From: Galeruca laticollis
Taxonomy: Eukaryota > Arthropoda > Insecta > Coleoptera > Chrysomelidae
Assembly: GCA_963921935.1 (NCBI GenBank)
Contig: OY998175.1
Coordinates: 225,888,122 to 225,952,121, forward strand
Reading direction: 5' to 3'
DNA length: 64,000 nucleotides
This document shows, piece by piece, positions 60,060 to 64,000 of this stretch. Numbering within the stretch: position 1 is the stretch's first letter; each line of letters starts with the position of its first letter. The notes under the pieces were generated by a model. The model ran no database searches. It had not been told where the DNA came from and saw only the letters and a list, made by a program, of their open reading frames with translations. The position numbers were made by a program, and so were the translations under genes.

Positions 60060-61080
60060 TTGTTAATCTGAGACTAGTACTATTCTTCTTATGTAATCTT
60101 CCAATTTTCTATTGTTCCTGGTACAGAGACACTTTACCAAGCTAAAGTCGTCCATTACTGGAAATAAGCATATCTTAGATGTTCCCAATAAGTCTTGGAA
60201 TTATGAGCTAGTACTGTTCGTCTTATGTAAACTGTCAATTCATTATTGTTCCTTCTGTCTAAGATCCTTTTTTAAAAGTATTTCAGATGTGAAGACCCTT
60301 TATCCAGCTAAATTCGTCCACAGCTGGACACAAGCATTAAATGTTCCCAAGCCCGTTTTTCTCTTTTAATATTCCAATTTTCTATTATTCCTTTTGTCTA
60401 TATGCCATTTTTCAAAGTATTTCAAATGTAAAGACAATTTACCAAACTAAATTCGTTCCCTGCCGGTCACAAACTCTCCCAGACGTTACCAAGCCTTGAA
60501 ATTCTGAGTTAGTACTGTTCTTCTTATGTAATCCTCAAATTTTCTATTGTTTCTTTTGTCTATGGACCTATTTCAAAGTGTTTCAGGTGCATAGACACTT
60601 TACCAAGCTATATTCGTCTATTACTGGACACAAGCATCTCTGAAGCGTTCCCAAGCCTTGGAATATTGAGCTAGTACCGTTCATCTTATGTAATCTTCCA
60701 ATTTTCTATTGTTCCTTTTGTCAATGGGCCGTTTCTCGAAGTATTTCAGGTATAAATACACTTTATCCAGCTAAATTCATCCACTGCTGAATACAAGCAG
60801 CTCCTAGATGTTCACATGCCTTGGAATTTTGAGCTAGTACTCTTATTCTAATGTAATCTTCCAATTTTCTATTATTCCTTTTATCTATGGGCCATTTTTC
60901 AAAGTAGTTTAGGTGTAAAGACACTTCAACCAACTAAATTCGTCCACTGCTGGACACAAACATTTTTTGGACATTCCCATGGCTTGGGATTCTGATCTAG
61001 TATCGTTCTTCCTATGGGCCCCTTTTCAAAGTATTTCATGTGTAAAAACACCCAGCTAAATTTGTTCGCTGCTGGACATA
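60060..61080. repeat. ~162-bp satellite downstream of PNKP, about 6 copies
   Basis: Same unit as 42830-44330 (gtccactgctgg, ccaattttctattgttc). Unit centres are near 60150, 60317, 60456, 60617, 60780, 60941 and 61064. Confidence 0.92.
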
Positions 61081-61084
61081 AGTG

Positions 61085-61260
61085 TTTCCTACATCTTCTC
61101 ATGTTGTTTCCTCCAATCTTATGTTGTTTTCCCCTAATTTGATCCATCTTCACAGGTTGTTTTCCTCTAATTTAATTACGTTGTTTTCTTCCAATCTAAT
61201 CCATCTTCTCATAGTGTTTTCCTCCAATCTCATCCATCTTTTCCTCCAATATTATCATGT
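61085..61260. repeat. Minisatellite (tcctccaatctta-type)
   Basis: A short version of the array at 44335-45000, with units containing ttttcctccaatct and atccatcttctcat. It connects the satellite to the PNKP 3' flank. Confidence 0.88.
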
Positions 61261-61680
61261 TCATTATAAAAATATTTAGAAGACTTGAAGTTAGAGATTT
61301 ATTTATCAGTATCAGAACTACATCCAAATTGGAATAATTTATTTTTTTGCGACAATTTGTTTTAGATAAATAATGCTTTTCATGTTAATGAAAATTTTGT
61401 TCGGCATTTATTATTGTAAATTGGTAAAAAAAGAACATTTGAATCCCCCCTTGTAGTATTAAATTTTCACTATTTGCAATTAAATTATAATAGAGATTAT
61501 ATGAATTCAAAAATATTGGTACATGGTGTTGATTTTCTTAATAATCTTTTAATACTACCCCGTTTTTTTCTTTACCCCTACTACTTTCCAGATTTGATAA
61601 TGAAGAAGAAGAAATACAAATTCCTAGTAAAAATATAAATTTATTCAAAATAATTCTTCACACACATAATTACAAATATA

Positions 61681-63258
61681 TCATTTCTCCAACAAAAACA
61701 TTTTATACAATTTCTCCATCTCATCATTATCAAAATTTGGCATAAAAGGTACTTCCACAATCTTATCGAACCCTTCCTCCAGCTCCGGTTTCTCATAATT
61801 TTTCTTCAGCGTATTAAGTATGATTTCATTAACAGGTTCGTGGATTTTGTCCGTCATTTCCCTGAATTTGATATTATGTTTACACTGCTGGTAAGAAGTA
61901 CTCATAACGAAACATATGCAGGGTACATTGAATTTGATCCCTACTTCTATATATCGTTTCCTGCTTTCTTTATCGATGTTCGTGTTATCAACTACGCAGT
62001 TTTTGTTATTACGTAGACCTTCTTCTAGTAGTTTAATGCATTTTTGCCAAGAGCCTAAAGTATCTCGGTTAATGTGAACGTAGCCTTTCGACAGGAGGAA
62101 CGACTTGCAGAAATGACTTTTCCCCGAACCAGGTCCTCCTACTAGGATAATCATATTCGGGGTTTTAAAATCCATGTCTATAACTGTGTCTTTATCAACT
62201 TGTATACTCCTTGGATCGAATTCAGGCATTTGGAATGGAGCTGATTTACTGTTTAAAAAATATTCTTCTGGGGTGTAAAATTTTATACCGATGTTTAAAG
62301 CGAACAGTCTATCGGCATTGGAATGATCTTTCGGTTTTTTCAGCGCCCAATTTTTCTCTCTCCCAGCTGCATCTCCAACATAAAATGATTCGGTTAAATC
62401 GATATCGACGTTATTGTTTTTTTGATGTTTTAAAATTTCCCACATACCGGTTATCGGTTTTCTATACTTACTTTTGCCCAATGCAACAAAAACTTGTATC
62501 GGTAAAGCTATTTTTTTAATTACATTCTCCATTTTCGTTTTAAAGTTCTTAATTTTAGCGGAATCTTTACCTACGCCGGATTGATTAGTAAAAAACACTA
62601 TTTTGAAATTATCTGAGTATAAAGTTTGTAATTTGGAAGGTATATTTCCATAATTCAGTACCCAATCGTCAAAATCTTTCGGAAACCTAGCACCCGATTT
62701 AGTTTTTATAATTGTACCATCAACATCGAACGCGGCTATTTTCCGACGACCCTGTATATCTTCGGGAGTGTAAATTACCAATTCTTTATTATCTACATCT
62801 TCCCATTTACCGGATTCACTAAAAAAACTTTTTTTTTGACTGCCACTGTCGAATTCCAGTTTAGGTTTTTTTGTTACATGTTCGTGTTTTATGGCATTCG
62901 GACAATCGAATTTTATTTCGAACGGATGGGATCCTAAACGGAGCTCTACGATATGTCCAGGTCCCAATGTATAAGTTTTACCTTTAACGATAGCGTAACC
63001 ATCGACTCCCGAAACTGCCTTTCCTATAGGTTTTATTTTCACTGTACAATTCTCGAGGTCGGCTATACATTCGATTTGCTGCTTCGAGACGAATTTATCT
63101 TTGATTTTAGTATCTATACTACGGCCCAAAGTTGTTTTTTCATTGTGTGACAAAAAAATTTTTATGTCGTTGTTTCTATTAACGAAATAGCACTTTCTGG
63201 AAGACATACTTTTCAATTTTACTACATTAAATTTTAAAAGTTTTTCAATTATTATCAT
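61681..63258 (-). CDS. PNKP: Bifunctional polynucleotide phosphatase/kinase (PNKP), complete and intronless
   Basis: The protein removes 3' phosphates and phosphorylates 5' hydroxyls at broken DNA ends, so that polymerases and ligases can act. Domains (numbered from the first Met): FHA-type 18-120 (LGRSIDTKIKDKFVSKQQIE), HAD phosphatase with DxDGT at 178-182 (AAFDVDGTIIKTKSG), FFTNQSGVGK at 222-231, SFYVGDAAGR at 291-300, then kinase with the P-loop GGPGSGKS at 374-381 and VVDNTNIDKESRKRY at 422-436. The 525-codon frame includes a Met at residue 18 (63207) that starts MSSRKCYFVNRNND and is the likelier start. No introns are visible, while many homologues are split. It converges with Mcr. Confidence 0.95.
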   Translation of the reverse strand: MIIIEKLLKFNVVKLKSMSSRKCYFVNRNNDIKIFLSHNEKTTLGRSIDTKIKDKFVSKQQIECIADLENCTVKIKPIGKAVSGVDGYAIVKGKTYTLGPGHIVELRLGSHPFEIKFDCPNAIKHEHVTKKPKLEFDSGSQKKSFFSESGKWEDVDNKELVIYTPEDIQGRRKIAAFDVDGTIIKTKSGARFPKDFDDWVLNYGNIPSKLQTLYSDNFKIVFFTNQSGVGKDSAKIKNFKTKMENVIKKIALPIQVFVALGKSKYRKPITGMWEILKHQKNNNVDIDLTESFYVGDAAGREKNWALKKPKDHSNADRLFALNIGIKFYTPEEYFLNSKSAPFQMPEFDPRSIQVDKDTVIDMDFKTPNMIILVGGPGSGKSHFCKSFLLSKGYVHINRDTLGSWQKCIKLLEEGLRNNKNCVVDNTNIDKESRKRYIEVGIKFNVPCICFVMSTSYQQCKHNIKFREMTDKIHEPVNEIILNTLKKNYEKPELEEGFDKIVEVPFMPNFDNDEMEKLYKMFLLEK

Positions 63259-64000
63259 ATACTACAAATTTAAAACACATCACATAACTAGTTCAATACT
63301 GAATGTTTTAAACACAGACAAATAATAGAGGTATTAAATCTCCTTTCCATCCGGCATATCGATTCGAGATCAGACATAACCTATTTCTGCTTCTTTTTTA
63401 AAAATATTATGTTTACGAGGGCCGGTCCAAGATTTTATAAAACAAATTGGAAATGATTGAAACTTTATATGAGAGTCATTACTAATGATTAGGATATAGA
63501 AATAACGACCTGTTATCTGGATATTTTCAATAAGTATAGCTTCTTCGTGGTTGTAAAGAAAATTTTGAAAAAAACTGGGAAAACGTTCTGAATTTTTATT
63601 TTATTTTTCTTGTCAATATTTCACAAAAATAACACAAAGTGAAACTTTAACTTTATCATTCCTTTCATTCTGCCGCCAAGGAAAATCTCTACTCTAGCAG
63701 AGTAGACTTAGGCCCGAATGCACCGTTTGTTGTTCTAATCGAATTTAGTTAATTGGGATTAATGTAACATAATTCTATTGGTATGCACCGTTTGTTTTCT
63801 TTGGGGAATTAATTAAGGTAAAATGATCAGGAATTCATAAAAAAAATTACGTCATTATAATAATATATATTTTATTCCTTCTAATTAAGACTGTCGTCGC
63901 TTGCAACCAGATTCGGAATGTATAATTAACTAAAACACAATTATACAGGTAGATATATTTCAACTGCACCTTTCTTTGTATTTTTTAAACATTGGTATAC
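63259..64000. other. Upstream of PNKP; no further gene recognised
   Basis: AT-rich sequence that presumably includes the PNKP promoter. A Harbinger-end-like phrase, ggcccgaatgcaccgtttg, begins near 63712 and a related gtatgcaccgtttg follows near 63781. No protein-coding frame of note. Confidence 0.4.

Noticed and set aside
1..64000. tRNA, rRNA or other structured RNA genes
   Set aside because: No cloverleaf boxes, rRNA segments or snRNA motifs were recognised by eye. A tRNAscan or Infernal run would be decisive.

Overview
The window is nuclear DNA from an insect, possibly a beetle. It is AT-rich, its genes have GT-AG introns, and it carries one protein found in insects, a macroglobulin complement-related (Mcr/TEP-like) protein with an LDL-receptor class A module. 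The surrounding transposons are families common in insects: Ty3/gypsy, Penelope-like, I/LOA-type LINEs, piggyBac, pogo/Tigger, Tc1/mariner, PIF/Harbinger, and a DUF4780-type element. No taxonomic search was possible, so the order is inference.

Only two host protein genes are well supported. (1) The C-terminal two thirds of Mcr lies on the + strand in 14 exons between 2099 and 37241, about 1,125 codons, with every intron phase consistent. The earlier exons lie off the left edge. (2) A complete intronless polynucleotide kinase 3'-phosphatase (PNKP) lies on the - strand at 61681-63258. The two genes converge. They probably do not work together: Mcr is an extracellular or cell-surface thioester-family protein and PNKP repairs DNA ends.

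Layout. 1-2098: transposase remnant and a 205-bp tandem repeat, inside a Mcr intron. 2099-3727: six Mcr exons with an LDLa module. 3728-7496: intron filled by a ~141-bp satellite. 7497-7942: two exons. 7943-29009: a 21-kb intron that splits the thioester motif. It is packed with a DUF4780 remnant, a defective gypsy element carrying a 3.2-kb Penelope-like inverted repeat, a 5'-truncated LINE and a piggyBac remnant. 29010-30377: thioester-domain exons. 30378-33483: intron made of a 150-bp tandem repeat whose unit contains the exon's own 5' splice site. 33484-37241: last three exons. The intron after 34160 also starts with repeated copies of its own 5' splice site. 38145-42030: short-period satellites. 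42268-45765: a decayed copy of the PNKP 3' end and its downstream satellites. 46000-59000: nested transposons, with a LINE interrupted by an apparently intact pogo/Tigger element and by a decayed Tc1/mariner element, followed by a Harbinger fragment. 60060-61260: the PNKP-linked satellite. 61681-63258: PNKP.

The most unusual features are the tandem arrays built from splice-donor sequence in two introns of one gene, the near-perfect 1,450-bp-armed Penelope hairpin between two (TA)n tracts inside a gypsy RNase H gene, the intact pogo element with repeated putative transposase sites at its ends and its own promoter, and the paired PNKP-linked duplication. No new enzyme system, CRISPR array or RNA gene could be supported.
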